64,000 nt of DNA from Malus domestica (GCF_042453785.1 NC_091675.1:1500501-1564500); one strand, 5' to 3'; positions 47,800 to 59,828 are shown, counted from the stretch's first letter. Translations and numbers: made by a program. The notes: a model not told the origin generated them from the sequence alone.

Positions 47800-48280
47800 G
47801 TGTCACGGGGTTAGGTGACACCGAGTCTGCACCATGTAGCAGTGGTACATGGATTGTCCTACTTGGTTAATCCGCGATAGGGGACCATACTATTTATGGA
47901 TCGCGCTTGGTTAATCCGCGATGAGCGATCTTTATGGCCATGTATACTTATGAATGATCATGCTTGGTTAATTCGCGATGGGTGATCACTGCCTAACAGT
48001 TCTGTAGGTGTGACTCTGCATGGTTAATCCACAATGGGGGACCATATTATTTATGGATCGTGTTTAGTTAATTCGCGATGGGCGATCCTTATGGCCATAC
48101 ATACTTAGGGGTGATCATGCTTGGTTAATCCGTGATGGGTGATCACTACCTAACAGATTCATAGGAGTGACTCTGCTTGGTTAATATGCTATGAGGGGTC
48201 ACTACCTACATGGTTACTTAGGGGTGGCTTTGCTTGGTTAATCCACTATAGGGGGCCACTTCTTGTTTGGTTACTTATGT
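47800..48280 (+). repeat. Short-unit repeat array inside the LTR
   Basis: About nine 'ttggttaatccgc'-type motifs with following 'gatgggtgatcact'-type words, spaced about 40-60 bp in alternating order. Part of the LTR relic. Confidence 0.75.
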
Positions 48281-49048
48281 AGGCTTCGGCCGAATTACAT
48301 CCCTCTAGCCCTAGATTTTAGTGTATTTATGAACGATAGTTTTTGAGAATCTTTGTGGTTTGAATTGGAAAAGCCGTTGGATGTCTGGGTGACTCCTTTG
48401 GAGTTTTTAGAGACTTGATTATGTTTTCATAATTACAAAATTATATTTGAGGTTTATAAACTGTGATCGATGATCTTTCTTTTTATTGATTATCACATAC
48501 TTGTATTATTGTCACTCACCCGAGTTTTGCAGCTTAACCAAGTTATGATTTGACCAGTGCAGCTTTCTCATGATGTAGGCACTGATTTTACATGCGACAG
48601 ATCTGGGTAGATTACTAGAAACCGCTTGATATTTTGGTTCTGTTGAGTAGTCCAGAGCCCGATGTGGTTAGATTTCGTTGAGTGGTCCGGAATCCTTACT
48701 CTTGCATATTTCCAAAAGGTTAGTCTAGAACCCTAGATTCGAGTGAATGAGAATTATCCACAATAGACCTTGTGAATATAAATTAGATTTACCATGTTGT
48801 TACTCATAATCCAAGTAGGGAATTATATAGAGTTTTTTAATTAAATTCATGAAATGATATGTTATCGCATTGATTGATTAATGTAGTTAAATGCTAAAAT
48901 CATGCATCTTTGATTCATGAATTGATTAATTGATGGGATTGTGGATTGACGTTGGATATGATTGTTATTATTATGATTATTTTAGTTGATCAATGTGGCT
49001 TGAGAAAAATATTGTGCTTCATTGGTTATTTGATGTGTTACATATCGT

Positions 49049-51307
49049 TAGGGGTGGTTCGGTATGGGATACCGAATCAAAACACTTGTCCCGATTCCCA
49101 AACCAAAATTTTCGGGAATCCCAATTTCAATACCGATCCCAAACCAATTTTTCGGGAATCCCAATTTTCGGAAATCCCAAAATATTTTCGGGATTTTGGG
49201 ACAAATCGGGAATCCCGAAATAGTTTTGGGCTTTTGGGGTTTTGGACTAAATTTAACATATTATGCTTTTGGGCTAAAATTCAACCTTGTATATTGAAAA
49301 TTTGGGCTTTTGGGCAGGCTGCCAATCTACCCAATTTGTTGTTACACTAAAATTTGAATCTACACAAATCTGCCAATTTGAAATCTGTGCACAATAGCAT
49401 CCTTAATCTGCCTATTCAATTTCTACTACACATGCATGCAATAAAAATAAATTAAGTGACAAATCCAAAAGCAAAAAAAATTAGTTACAAGCAAAGGTCT
49501 TAAAATAAATAAAGTAACAAACCCAAAAGCAAAAAAATTAGTTATGAGACAAAGTTTCAAAATAATTAAGTTACAAACCAAAAGCCAAAAAAGCAAAGCT
49601 TAAAGTTTATGAAGATTGTTGGCCTCTTCGGCCCCTAGCTTCTTGTCTGGCTATCTCTGCCTGCAACAAAACAATGTTTGATAAGGCTAAAAAACAAAAC
49701 ATCAGTGCATCATGTCCAAAATTTAGCAAATGTAAGCACGCATTTTGCTAAAAATTAGTTATTACAGGGATGATTGCTCACGAAACAAATAGTTCTCTGC
49801 AGAATTTCCCAAGAACCAGTGTAGACTAGAAATAAACATACTACATAGAATATCACAGAGAAACCTAGTCTTCGTTTTCTAATACCCACATAGCACTGCA
49901 ATCAGTTAAACTTAAAAGTAAGAGAAGTTCCCAGATATTGTTTAAAAAACTAAAAATAAAAATTAGGCGTGTAAGAATGAAAAGAACCCAGTTAGATGTG
50001 AACTAGTAATGAAAGGAACCCAGTTAGATGTGAACTAGTAATGAAAAGAACCCAGTTAGATGTGAACTAGTAAATGTTGCAATAACAATTAAAAAAAGAA
50101 AAAAATGCAGATGATTGGGCATATTTGTGCTTTGCTTAACTAATAGGAGCAATTCAATCTAAACTTCAAGTCTGTTATTCTGCATTCCAGAAAATGAAAT
50201 TGAACCCAAGGTGTTTGACGGAAAGACTGAGCGAACAATGTTCACTTAACCATTTTTCCCTTTGGTGCTTACAACCATTGAGTTAACCTTTGATAGTTCA
50301 GAAATGTGATAACAAAATTGAAAATTTATGCACTGAAATCAATCCGTTCAGATTCACACCCACAGGGCCACACCACATACAGATTCGAACTCAAATTCGA
50401 ACTCACACATACAGATTCACACCCACATACAGTATACCCAAATGGCAATACACAATGATTCGAACTCCCAAATGCCGTAAATTCGAACTCACATACTCAA
50501 ATAATGAACTTTATCGAACAAAAACGTACCTTTTGATAAAAAGCTCACGAATTTGAGAACCCAGTTGGAAATTGAATCTTTCGCTGAATAATACAGAAAA
50601 ACTGAAGAAAAAAAATCGGGGAATAATAAACAAAATTAATTCCAAACCCTAAGTTAAATTTCAAAAGGAAGACAGAAATTAGATTTCAAAACACTAAATT
50701 AAATTAATTACCTAATTTGGGATGACAGAGATTCGAACTCAGTGCTGGATGGAGAGTTCCCCAGAGAGAGATCGTCGCGACAGAGAAAGGTGGCGTACAG
50801 GTGGCTGTGTGGTGAAGGAAGGCTGGAGAGTCAGATGTGGCGGTGGCCGGTGGCTAGCCGGAATTCTTCACAGAGAGAGAGAAAGAGAGATAAATGAGAT
50901 GAGGGCTCGCTGGCTCGGTAATGGAGAGATCAGAGATGAGATGAGGAGGGCTCGGCCGCTCGGCTATTCGATAGAAATGGAAGGGAAGTGAACTGAAGTG
51001 AAGTGGACTGTGAAAGTGAAATGGTATGCCGTATGCAGCATACTGACCTAAAAACAAACCAACGGCATAGATTAAGTCCAAAACAATCAACGGTTCAAAT
51101 AATTCTTTTATAATTAAAATATATATATATAATATTTATTTTTGGTTCGGTATGGGAATACCGAAAAAATGAAGATGCAAAACCAATTCCTGTACCGAAA
51201 ATATCGGTTTGGTTCCTTATAACATACCGAAAATTTCAGGAATTTTGGTTTGGGATCGGGATTTTTTCGGTTTGGTTTGGAATTTTTGGGATTTTTTTCC
51301 AGCCCTA
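49049..51307. mobile_element. Non-autonomous hAT element, 2.26 kb, nested in the solo LTR
   Basis: Starts taggggtggttcggtatggg and ends ttttttccagcccta. It is flanked by the 8-bp duplication catatcgt at 49041-49048 and 51308-51315. Subterminal zones are rich in 'ccgaaaatcc' and 'ggtttggtt' words, on the same plan as the element at 27300. There are three copies of 'gaacccagttagatgtgaac' at about 49985-50070 and a GA-rich zone near 50755-50960. No transposase frame. Confidence 0.92.
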
Positions 51308-51722
51308 CATATCGTGGATGGAGGTATCATGTTGAAAACATAGTGATTTATATGATGGATGGAATGAAAACCTTGAATGTCATGTGGGTTTGTTGTGTAG
51401 CCCTGAACCTAGTAATTTCATGCTTGTTAAGTTCTAATAATTGATTGAGGAAGACTATGTTTTTCGATTTGAACGTACTGTGATAAACGTCGAAGTGTAA
51501 TGAATGGTGAACTACGAATAGTTTGATCCCTATTAAGGGTACGTAGGCAATCTAACGAGGAGGTTAGATGTAGCCATAATGTATACGAAAAATCAATACG
51601 CAATTCGAGGCTTGAGTGTATTTGGTACATATCCTGGAGACGGGATATGTTAGATATACAGATACTTGGTGATGCCATGTGTCGATCCTAGATATATGTT
51701 GGGATTGGTGTGTGATAGTAAT

Positions 51723-52830
51723 AGTATTCATTCTAAGACTAAGAACATGCGGAAATTTTTTTTACTTCCAATCAATTATACTTGGTATACCTGGCTATAT
51801 TTCTCATACACTAAAATATCTCTCTCACATGTAACTCTTTTGAATGTATTTTAATGTTAATATTTTGAAGGATTACACATTTTGGGCATCAATCTCTAAA
51901 CTCATATTGGACTTGGACTTATGGAAATCGATGGAAGGCCCAATTAAGCCCAGTCAAGGTCAACATGCTAAAGTTTCAAGAAAATGTAGACTCATAGCGT
52001 ACTTATGTCTTCGAGACTTCGACCACAAAACAAAAACATGGCATGAACATACTCATGTCATGTTTTTATTTCTTCATTTTTTTGTCAGAATACTCATGTC
52101 GAGTTACACACTTCATATCCTTCCCTTCAAAGCCTCATCACGTTGAGAAAACCTTTTGGTAAAAATGGTTGGTTAAGCCAATTTTCACATTAGATGAAAT
52201 TATCATGAAATAAGTCAGATTAGATATAAAATTAGTGTGAGGCCAATCGAAGTATACAGACTCGTAGCATACTCACGTGAAGTTTTACACACTTCATTTT
52301 CCTTCCTTCAAAGTCTCAAATTTTATTATGTCATGGAGTATCTTATGCTCTAAGGTTTTTGACTCTTAGATACGGTCTTTACAGTTGATAACTCTAAAAT
52401 TTAAGATATTCCAGAACTACAAAATTTTCTTCATTTAAAGGAGAGAAACTTTTGGTAAAGTTGACCGATTAAAGCAGCTTTCACATGCATTATACAAAAC
52501 CAAAGTGAGATCAAGTCACATGAAATGAAATCAGCGTGAGGTCAAGTAGAATCAAAATACGGAGATGTTTTGAGTTCCTGGCACCCTTTATCCAACTTTA
52601 TCTCCATCACAATTCCAGGGCATGGCAAAACTAATACAAGATATTACTAAATAAGAAATTAAAGCTGAATACTAAAAGCAATAACAAAGTCCTCCCTTCA
52701 CTACTGACAAACAATCATAATCATGCAAATATCTGATCTAGCTAAAGCTAGGAGCCTAAGCCTCTCTCATGTTTATACAAATCTCACTTAATTAACTCTC
52801 ATAATCTTAATCACTACTCTTAATCTCCAC
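51723..52830. other. Gene-free stretch downstream of the ZHD gene
   Basis: Two related segments share 'cagactcatagcgtac'-like and 'cttccttcaaag'-like words (about 51900-52140 and 52240-52560), suggesting an old duplication. No gene seen. Confidence 0.4.
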
Positions 52831-53883
52831 TTAATCTTCAGCTGCTGCCGCTCCCTCCCCACCTTCTCCCTCCACATTGTCAAAAGACAGACCTGTAGCA
52901 ATGGCATTAGTAGTAGCAGTGACGTCACCCTGCTTCTTAATGGTGTTTTTGTTGTTGTGCATCCAAACCCTAAGCACCTGCCTCTTCACTCCCACCTCCG
53001 CACAAAACCTCTCCACCTCCTCCTCATCCTGCTTCTGAATTCTCCACCCAACCCTCTCCGCAAACTCCATCATTCTCTCCTTCTGCTCCACCGTAAACTT
53101 TGTTCGAAACCGCTTCTTCGACAAAGCAAACGGCGGCACCGCTCCACCCTCAAAAGCATTCAGATCCTCGCTCGAACTCTCCGTCCCTCCTCCGCCGCTA
53201 CCGAACGCCATGTTCACCGGCTGAACAATCGGAGGCATCGAGTACTTCTGATGGTGGTGATGATGATGGTGCAAAGCCGAGGAAGGCGAAGGCAGCGGCG
53301 GCGGAAGTTGAAGTGGAGTCAGCATTATGCTCGACCTTCTCGACCCGGGACTGAAAGCCGCCGTCTCCCCGTCCACCTCCTTGCGGTGGAAGTTGCGGTG
53401 GCAGTCGCACGCGGCGCATTTCAAAGCCTCCAGCGTCCCCTCTTCGCCGCTCGGCATGAACTCTCCGCAGCCGTCGAACACATTACCACCAATGTTCGCC
53501 GCGTGGTTCTTGAGGCACTCTCTGTACCTAACAACTTTTCCCAAAGACTTGGGCCCACCACCACCACCACTGCCACTGAGTCTGGCTCCGTGTGGGGCCA
53601 CCGGGGTGCCGGATAGGGCACGATCCGGATCTGGGTCGCGGATCAACGGCTGCAACGGGAGAGCAGCTGGGTTGTGGTTGTCTAGGGTTTGGTGCTGGTG
53701 ATGAGGAGCAGTGGCAGAACCGTAACTTCCAGTGCCATTGTGAATCCCAAGTCTTCTCTTTTGCTGGTGATCTGCTGCTGGTGCTGCTGCCGCTGACGAC
53801 GGCGATGACTCTTTGGCACTTAAATGAGCATAGCTTAGCGAGCCTGACGTCCTCATTTCGTTATCTTGAGCTCTAAAATCCAT
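52831..53883 (-). CDS. Zinc-finger homeodomain (ZF-HD/ZHD) transcription factor
   Basis: Intronless 350-residue plant ZF-HD protein, a nuclear DNA-binding factor that dimerises through its zinc finger. Residues 118-168 carry the Cys/His dimerisation finger: VRYRECLKNHAANIGGN, DGCGEFMPSG, and LKCAACDCHRNFHRKE. The homeodomain covers about 256-316: KRFRTKFTVEQKERMMEFAE, VGWRIQK and QVLRVWMHNNKNT. A His run and Pro-rich linker join the two, and the N-terminus has a QKRR patch. The C-terminus is acidic. Intronless structure and WMHNNK are typical of the family. The ATG at 53883 has a fitting context (aatccATGg on its strand). Three GA tracts lie 390-740 bp upstream. ZHD5/ZHD6-like is a guess from gene order. 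Confidence 0.96.
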   Translation of the reverse strand: MDFRAQDNEMRTSGSLSYAHLSAKESSPSSAAAAPAADHQQKRRLGIHNGTGSYGSATAPHHQHQTLDNHNPAALPLQPLIRDPDPDRALSGTPVAPHGARLSGSGGGGGPKSLGKVVRYRECLKNHAANIGGNVFDGCGEFMPSGEEGTLEALKCAACDCHRNFHRKEVDGETAAFSPGSRRSSIMLTPLQLPPPLPSPSSALHHHHHHHQKYSMPPIVQPVNMAFGSGGGGTESSSEDLNAFEGGAVPPFALSKKRFRTKFTVEQKERMMEFAERVGWRIQKQDEEEVERFCAEVGVKRQVLRVWMHNNKNTIKKQGDVTATTNAIATGLSFDNVEGEGGEGAAAAED

Positions 53884-54265
53884 GGATTTTTTGATATTCT
53901 GTCACAAAAGCACACAATCTTCAATTATTTAATACCAAAAGCTGTCACAAAAGCATCATCGTCTCGTTGATCTCAAACCAGTATTTGTGTACTTTCTTGG
54001 GGTTCCAAGTCCTTCTGTTAATTAATCTCTGCTGTTCGAAAATAAACAAAAACAAAAACACAAAAAGGAAGAAAAATGTTTCAAATATATGACAAAATTA
54101 GAAGCTATATATATAGCTATGTAGCTGAAACTCTAAATGTATATCCATCGTGTTCCTAGAATGTATATTTCTCGTCTCCAACTTAGACTAAATATTAGGG
54201 TGCTAATCCCACCAAAACCTGGCCATGTCGTAATTTTCAACAGTTCTTGCCAAAAACACAGCTTT

Positions 54266-54269
<4 letters not shown>

Positions 54270-54311
<42 letters not shown>
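54270..54311. repeat. (AG)n microsatellite 1
   Basis: About 21 dinucleotide units without interruption. Confidence 0.95.
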
Positions 54312-54314
<3 letters not shown>

Positions 54315-54404
54315 AACGCTCACAGTTTGTAAGAAAAAGAGAGATAGAAACAAACAGCTGCAACAGCATCTTCAGCATGACTGCTTGAACATCTCTATGG
54401 TTTT

Positions 54405-54430
54405 AGAGAGAGAGAGAGAGAGAGAGAGAG
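54405..54430. repeat. (AG)n microsatellite 2
   Basis: About 13 dinucleotide units. Confidence 0.95.
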
Positions 54431-54579
54431 CTGGGAATATGCTGGGTTTGAGCTGGGTCCGTTGAGATGTTGGTGCTTTTGTGCTTCTGTGCTTCCAACA
54501 AGAGACAGGTTGGTTGCTTGTGGTGAGGCCAGCGGGAAGGATAAGAGTACAACCAAAGCAACTAGTATAGCAAGTAAAA

Positions 54580-54581
<2 letters not shown>

Positions 54582-54619
<38 letters not shown>
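54582..54619. repeat. (AG)n microsatellite 3
   Basis: About 19 dinucleotide units, followed by a GAG-rich stretch. Confidence 0.95.
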
Positions 54620-54622
<3 letters not shown>

Positions 54623-55149
54623 GAGGGAGGAGGTGTGCGTAGTGTACTACACTGCTCACACTGGCTCTCTCTCTTTGCAAGTTTGCAGATTACAAAACAA
54701 CCGACAACGTCATGTTCAGACCTCCCCACGCCCTGCCACAGTGGGGCCTAACCCTTACACCACAACCCCTTCCCCCCTCTTCCATTATTGCCCCTTTTTT
54801 TCCATTTCTTATCTCAACACACTTCACCTCTTAAATGACCCAAAATTGCCCATTTCCAGCTACCCCTTGAAGGGACGTAAACTTGGCTTTGATATTCGTC
54901 ACTTTTTGCTTATTGTTTCCTTAATAAAACACATACTAAGAAGACTAATTAACTTTTACTTAATTAGGTTCAACACCATTGGTAGGCCACAAGGATTAGG
55001 ATACTACTAATTCATTAGTCAAATCATGATTTGAGACTTTTGAGTTGTTGAATGCATGGTTTGAGCAAAGTTATACTTTGTAGTCTATGTAGTTTTCGTG
55101 AGATTGACAATGCGAGGGTAAATTGGAATTTTGGGATGTTTAAATGTTA

Positions 55150-56100
55150 GCACTTTTCAATTGAATAGATTATAATACAAACAAATGATTTATCTGAAAC
55201 AATTACTGTGATCGATAAAGCAGCTCAAACACGAATAGATCTTCACGTTTAAGCAATGAGACAAAAAATAGGTTTGAAAACATACAAATAACTCAAATGA
55301 TGAAAACACCAGGGATGTGCACTTCACGTGCTACATTTGTTGAAATTGTAAAGAAATTAAATCATTATTTCTTGAATTGAAACAATTAAAGCTTGTAGTT
55401 TACTAATCGTTCGAATTTAAGGATAAAGACTTAGTCTTGACCATTTTTTCCAGGACATAATTAACGTGCAAGTAACAATGTGAGGATAAATTAGACATTA
55501 GCTACATATATTATAGTGCAGACAATTAACTTACATGAAACAATTGCAAATATCGAATGTGAATTAAGTTTCATACAAATGTTATAATACGAACATTTAA
55601 CTTACCTCAACAAACCACAGTGATCAAAAAAGGCAAAGCAAACGCCAATAAATCCTCCTATGTCTGTTTCAATACAGACATCTGATTTAATTAAAACAAA
55701 CACAGTAATTGAAAAGATTGCTCAAATGTGAATAAATCTTCATTCTCCTGTTATAATACAAACAACTGACTTACTTAAAGCAATTACGGTGATCGAAAAA
55801 GATAGTTAACACACGTATAAATCTTTATTTGCATGTTGTACAAACAAATAACTTACCTAAAGCAATCACAATGATCGAGAGAAGGTAGCTCAAATGCGAA
55901 TAAATCTTCATACTCTCGTTACAATACAAACAGTATAATTGACTAGTTACCTCAAGCAAACATGGTAATTGAAAAGGGCAGCTTAGAAGCGAATAAATCT
56001 TCATACGCTCATTTATAAAGCAGACAATTAACTTACCTAAAATAATTACAATGATCGAAAAGACAGTTCAAACGCGAATAAATTTTCACATTCAATAGTA
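55150..56100. repeat. Degenerate ~90-bp tandem array
   Basis: At least seven imperfect units share 'aatacaaacaattaactt', 'acctaaaacaatta', 'gtgatcgaaaa' and 'cgcgaataaatcttcat' in that order. Known unit starts are near 55170, 55515, 55590, 55745, 55835, 55920 and 56005; the gaps between the first copies hold diverged remnants. It is non-coding. Confidence 0.8.
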
Positions 56101-56129
56101 AATTAGATCATTATTACATAAGTTAGGAC

Positions 56130-56412
56130 TGGTTTGGTATTGATGTGCTTTGAAAAAAAAACTACTTCTGCTGTGCTGTGAGAATAAACTCATTTTTTTG
56201 TCAATTCACGATTTCAGTTTTTTTTCACAAAAAACTATGAAAATAAGTTGTTTTTAAGTGTTTACCAAACACGTTTTTGAGCTCAATTTTTTTTATACCC
56301 AAACATTTTTTTAAGCTCAGCTTTTTTTTATACCAAAATACTTTTTTGAGCTCAGTTTTTTTTTATACCTATTTTTTTTTATAAAAACATCTCACTACCA
56401 AACCAGTAGTTA
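56130..56412. mobile_element. MITE with 'actggtttggta' inverted ends
   Basis: The left end 'gactggtttggtattgatg' and right end 'ctcactaccaaaccagtag' are inverted copies. The interior is T-rich with 'tttttgagctcag' repeated three times. Target-site duplication not fixed. This resembles a common hAT-type MITE by general style. Confidence 0.65.
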
Positions 56413-58454
56413 AATTTAAATTGCAACCATACTCCATGTCTAACTAATTGTGTTATAGGATTCCATGCAAGAATAACTAAACAGAGAGTGGGTGAAAGTG
56501 AAAAGTACTGTTAAAATGGTCCACAGTAGTGGTCTTGTCGTTTTCCCCCCTCTCTCTCTCTCTCTCTCTCTTAATTTCAGACTGTCTCTCACTAGCTCTG
56601 TGAGTCTGATTCATATTCATAAGCATCAAGGAGCTGAGGAATTAAAAGAGCTAACGTGCGGGCTTCTGCAACGCTCTGATCTGATACAACAACGCTTGCC
56701 CCAACCAAAGCAAATAGCATTGCCTTTCCTTTCTCGGATGCAATCCACTGATTAGAAACAAGCGGGAGACCAAAATTTTAAATTAAATAATGTATTATCG
56801 ATGAAAAAATAAGTACGTTAATCAATACTTAATAGATACATGCTTTTACTGATCATCAGTTTTTTGTTTTGTTTTTTTAATCCAGCTTCCCACCAATTAT
56901 ATTCAAGTTTTTTTTTCCCTTTCAAAAATTAATTTCAACCTTGAATTTAATGCACTTATATGTTTTAAGGAACTGAAATAATGGAGAAAATGTACACGGA
57001 ATCTGTTCCTTCTACTTTTTCTGCTCATTGATATGTTCCTTTCTTAATCAAACTAAACAGTGAAAACAGTAACTTTACTATTATACAGTAAATTAAGCCA
57101 CCATGAATGTACCTCCACAAATCTTATGTTTTTATAAGTATAAAGTCTTGAGCTCGAGTTTGATACCAAATAATAACTAACTCATTGTGCGGTTTAATTG
57201 AAATCTTACATGTCTTAATGTAATTTATTTTTCCTTTTGGAAACAATACCCTTCGGGTTTGAGATAATTTTTTTTTAATAAATTACCGACTCACATGTTA
57301 ATACATGTGTTTGACATAATTAATATGTAATAAATTTAAAATTTACGTGTTATAATATAAATGTATATAATACCATGTCTAATCGTGACTATTGTACTAG
57401 GAGATTTTTGGGATTCTGCATTTTGGATGACACATCTACTTCACTACCTGAGGATACCTAACCTCCATGGCTCACAAATTTAATGGGACGTTACTCAATT
57501 ATGTTAGGCATGTCAGGAGTGTGATTATTTAAATACGAACTGACAAAAGAAGATCCAATGAAAGCATACTGCAAGCAAGCATGACTCCATAAATTATAAC
57601 TCCACATCAATTTATCTGCAAGGTATTATACAGAATTTTAGGTTATAAATAACAGATTGTGAAAAACCAGATATGACATTTTAAAACTTAGTTCTTCATT
57701 CGCTTGAAGTTTAAAGAAGTTTAGCGACGGCCCACACCGAATATGGACCAAACCGTCTCATGGCATTTTTAATCTATGTCACGTAATGTTCTAATATGCT
57801 AACAACATAATATTTGGAAGTTACTACAATCTCAGGTGGCAAAGAGGCGACACCAAGGTGCCAAACCTTCTCGTAGATGTCAGCTTCATTAATTGACGGG
57901 TGATTATTTGGTATGGAAGTCGAATCTAACATCTACTGTTCTACATACTAAGAGGTAGAAATACCACCTGAAAGTGAGGGTAAGTGATGATAATCCAAGC
58001 TCAGGGAAGTACATAAGAGATCAACGACGCCGTTTCGTGTTTCTCGACACTGAATCACTGATCAAACAGGGAAGTGCATGAGAGTTCAACGACGTCGTTT
58101 CATGTTTCTCCACTGAATCACTGATCGATAGGTAAGAGGGTCTTGTGCCTACAAAAAAAGGGGCAACAGGTCCTACAATTGTGGGCCCGAAAGATTCAAA
58201 AAGATATGGAAAGCGCAAAAGCCCAACTCGTCCAGTCAAACGAAAGCTGTAACATCTAGTTTTTCAACGGTTCAATTGGGTCTACGACCCACTATTTTTA
58301 ATAATATTGTATTGTTGATATAACCACCAATCACTATCAACCTGGGAGATTGATAGGCCCAATTACAGATATTGTCCCTCTTGGGGTCCATGCAATTGAT
58401 AATGAGATGTATTTTTCTAAAAGGGCATTTGGGTCATAAAGTATTAACCATTGA
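56413..58454. other. Gene-free region with a CT tract and a 64-bp tandem pair
   Basis: A (CT)n tract at 56547-56571. Two adjacent units at about 58003-58130 share 'cagggaagt.cat.agag', 'caacgacg.cgttt' and 'actgaatcactgatc'. No gene recognised. Confidence 0.45.
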
Positions 58455-58605
58455 TCTCAGAAAAACTAACGAAAAATTTAAAAATTTTCTTTTTTAACGA
58501 AAAGTTATTTTTAAATGTATAATTAATAGTGACAGTTAAAGATAAAAATGTGATTTTTCGTTAAAAGTGAAGAGTACCGGAATGTTTTGTTAAAACTCTC
58601 TATTT
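58455..58605 (-). repeat. MITE-like repeat, copy 2 of 4
   Basis: Diverged reverse-oriented copy of the repeat at 35296 ('gatttttcgttaaaagtga'). Confidence 0.6.
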
Positions 58606-59398
58606 TATTTGTGGTAATAACCTATCTATTTTGTAATCACTTAACACTACAGTTTTAATAATTTATCTTTCATCTGTAGGTAGAAGGTTTTAAATTCAAT
58701 TGTATCCTAGTAAATGTCGTTTTCCGTCACTACGCCTATGCATTCCGGTGAGCGCAATCCTCATCGACTCTCCATCCTCTAATAAGAAAAGCTCCAGCCG
58801 CCACCTCTTCCCTTTGAGCCTGGTTGGTAGGTGGCGGTCCTTCCCGTTTCCTCCTCTACCTCTCTCTTCGTCTCTCTCTTTCCCACATCCCCTTAAGTAT
58901 TGTTTTGCGCGCCATCTCTCCCACGATGGTAGCTTGCCCCAACTCTCCAAAGATGAAGGCATGCCCCATCTCTCCAAAGATAGTGGTTTGCCACAATCCC
59001 TGATTGTCGGTATATGTAGGTATGAGTAACGTTTCAATTTGCCACAACCCCTATTTCTTGTTATTGTGCACCAAATTTCCCTTAGCTCCAATTGAACCAC
59101 AAATCCCTAACCCATACTACAAATCTAGTCCTCAAGACTTTCTTTTTGCAGTCAAAATGCCCGAACAGCCGAACCGAGCTCTTATGTTTGCTACCCACCT
59201 CGAGAGCAGATCATCGCTTATTAGTATGAAGGTGTGCGAAACCAAGACCTTGGTTTCCCCACAGAGCGTTGTCCCGCCTCTTTCTCTGGTTATGAATTCA
59301 TGTCTTATTTTTCAGCGTCAGGACTGTGTTCTTGATGGTCCCTGGGCGATGGATGTAATTGTGAGGGTTGGCTGCTCCAATTGAATGGTAGTTCTTTT
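58606..59398. other. Gene-free stretch with a short internal repeat
   Basis: Near 58910-59050 the word 'catctctccaaagat' and variants with 'gttgccacaatccc' repeat about three to four times. Open frames here lack any recognisable domain. Confidence 0.4.
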
Positions 59399-59550
59399 TA
59401 TAAGTAACTTTAACGAAAAGAAGCCAGTACTGTTTATTTTAACGAAAAATCATATTTTTACATTAAAAAATCATAGTACTATTCATTTTACCCTTTATTT
59501 TGTTCTTATTATTAAAACTCAAAGTTTTCAAACCTTTTTTATTAGTTTTT
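59399..59550 (+). repeat. MITE-like repeat, copy 3 of 4
   Basis: Plus-oriented: 'taactttaacgaaaag', 'catatttttacattaaaa' and 'ctattcattttaccc', through to 'tattagttttt'. Confidence 0.75.
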
Positions 59551-59828
59551 TTATTTTATTTTATAATATTGTATGTTTGTGGTTTAACTTTTTTTTATTA
59601 TTTGCGGCTTTTAAAGTCTGTATATGGTTAAATCTAGGGGTAAACAATTGTTATTTTAGTGTGCGAAATTAGATGTGTGGGATGTTGGTCGCCTCTGGTT
59701 TATAGGCAGTTGTGACTTGTCACCATCGCCTACACTTCTACGGTTTTTTCTACTAGCCACTATTGAGCTTCTATTGGGTGGACCGCTTCTATTGGGTGGA
59801 CCACTGTTGAGGTTTATTATTTTGAAAA

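Larger units (their letters stand above)
44842..51717. mobile_element. Solo LTR of a large Gypsy-type element, with nested insertions (fossil)
   Basis: Begins tgtgaaatcccgctc and ends near ttgggattggtgtgtgata. It is flanked by the 5-bp duplication gtaat at 44837-44841 and 51718-51722. There is no primer-binding site, gag or pol in between, so it reads as a solo LTR. Subtracting the two nested DNA elements leaves about 3.5 kb, large but known for some plant Gypsy lineages (Tekay/Del-like style by memory). An internal array of 'ttggttaatccgcgatgggtgatc'-type units runs about 47800-48280. Two later insertions and clear sequence decay make it old. Confidence 0.72.
53884..55150 (-). promoter_or_regulatory. 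ZHD upstream region with three GA/CT tracts
   Basis: Long (AG)n tracts at about 54270-54311, 54405-54430 and 54582-54619. On the gene's strand they are CT tracts, placed about 390, 520 and 700 bp before the ATG. Such tracts can be leader CT repeats or GAGA-type sites for BBR/BPC proteins. No other element recognised. Confidence 0.6.

Noticed and set aside
47800-48280. Considered as a CRISPR-like or satellite array
   Set aside because: Units vary in length and spacing, the genome is eukaryotic, and the array lies within an LTR relic.
52957-53701. Plus-strand open frames of 219 and 124 codons across the ZHD gene
   Set aside because: Shadow frames in a GC-rich coding exon; the minus strand encodes a clear ZF-HD protein.
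58696-59100. Open frames on both strands with repeated GLPQSL/LPQLSKD-type words
   Set aside because: Produced by a short non-coding tandem repeat; no family recognised.
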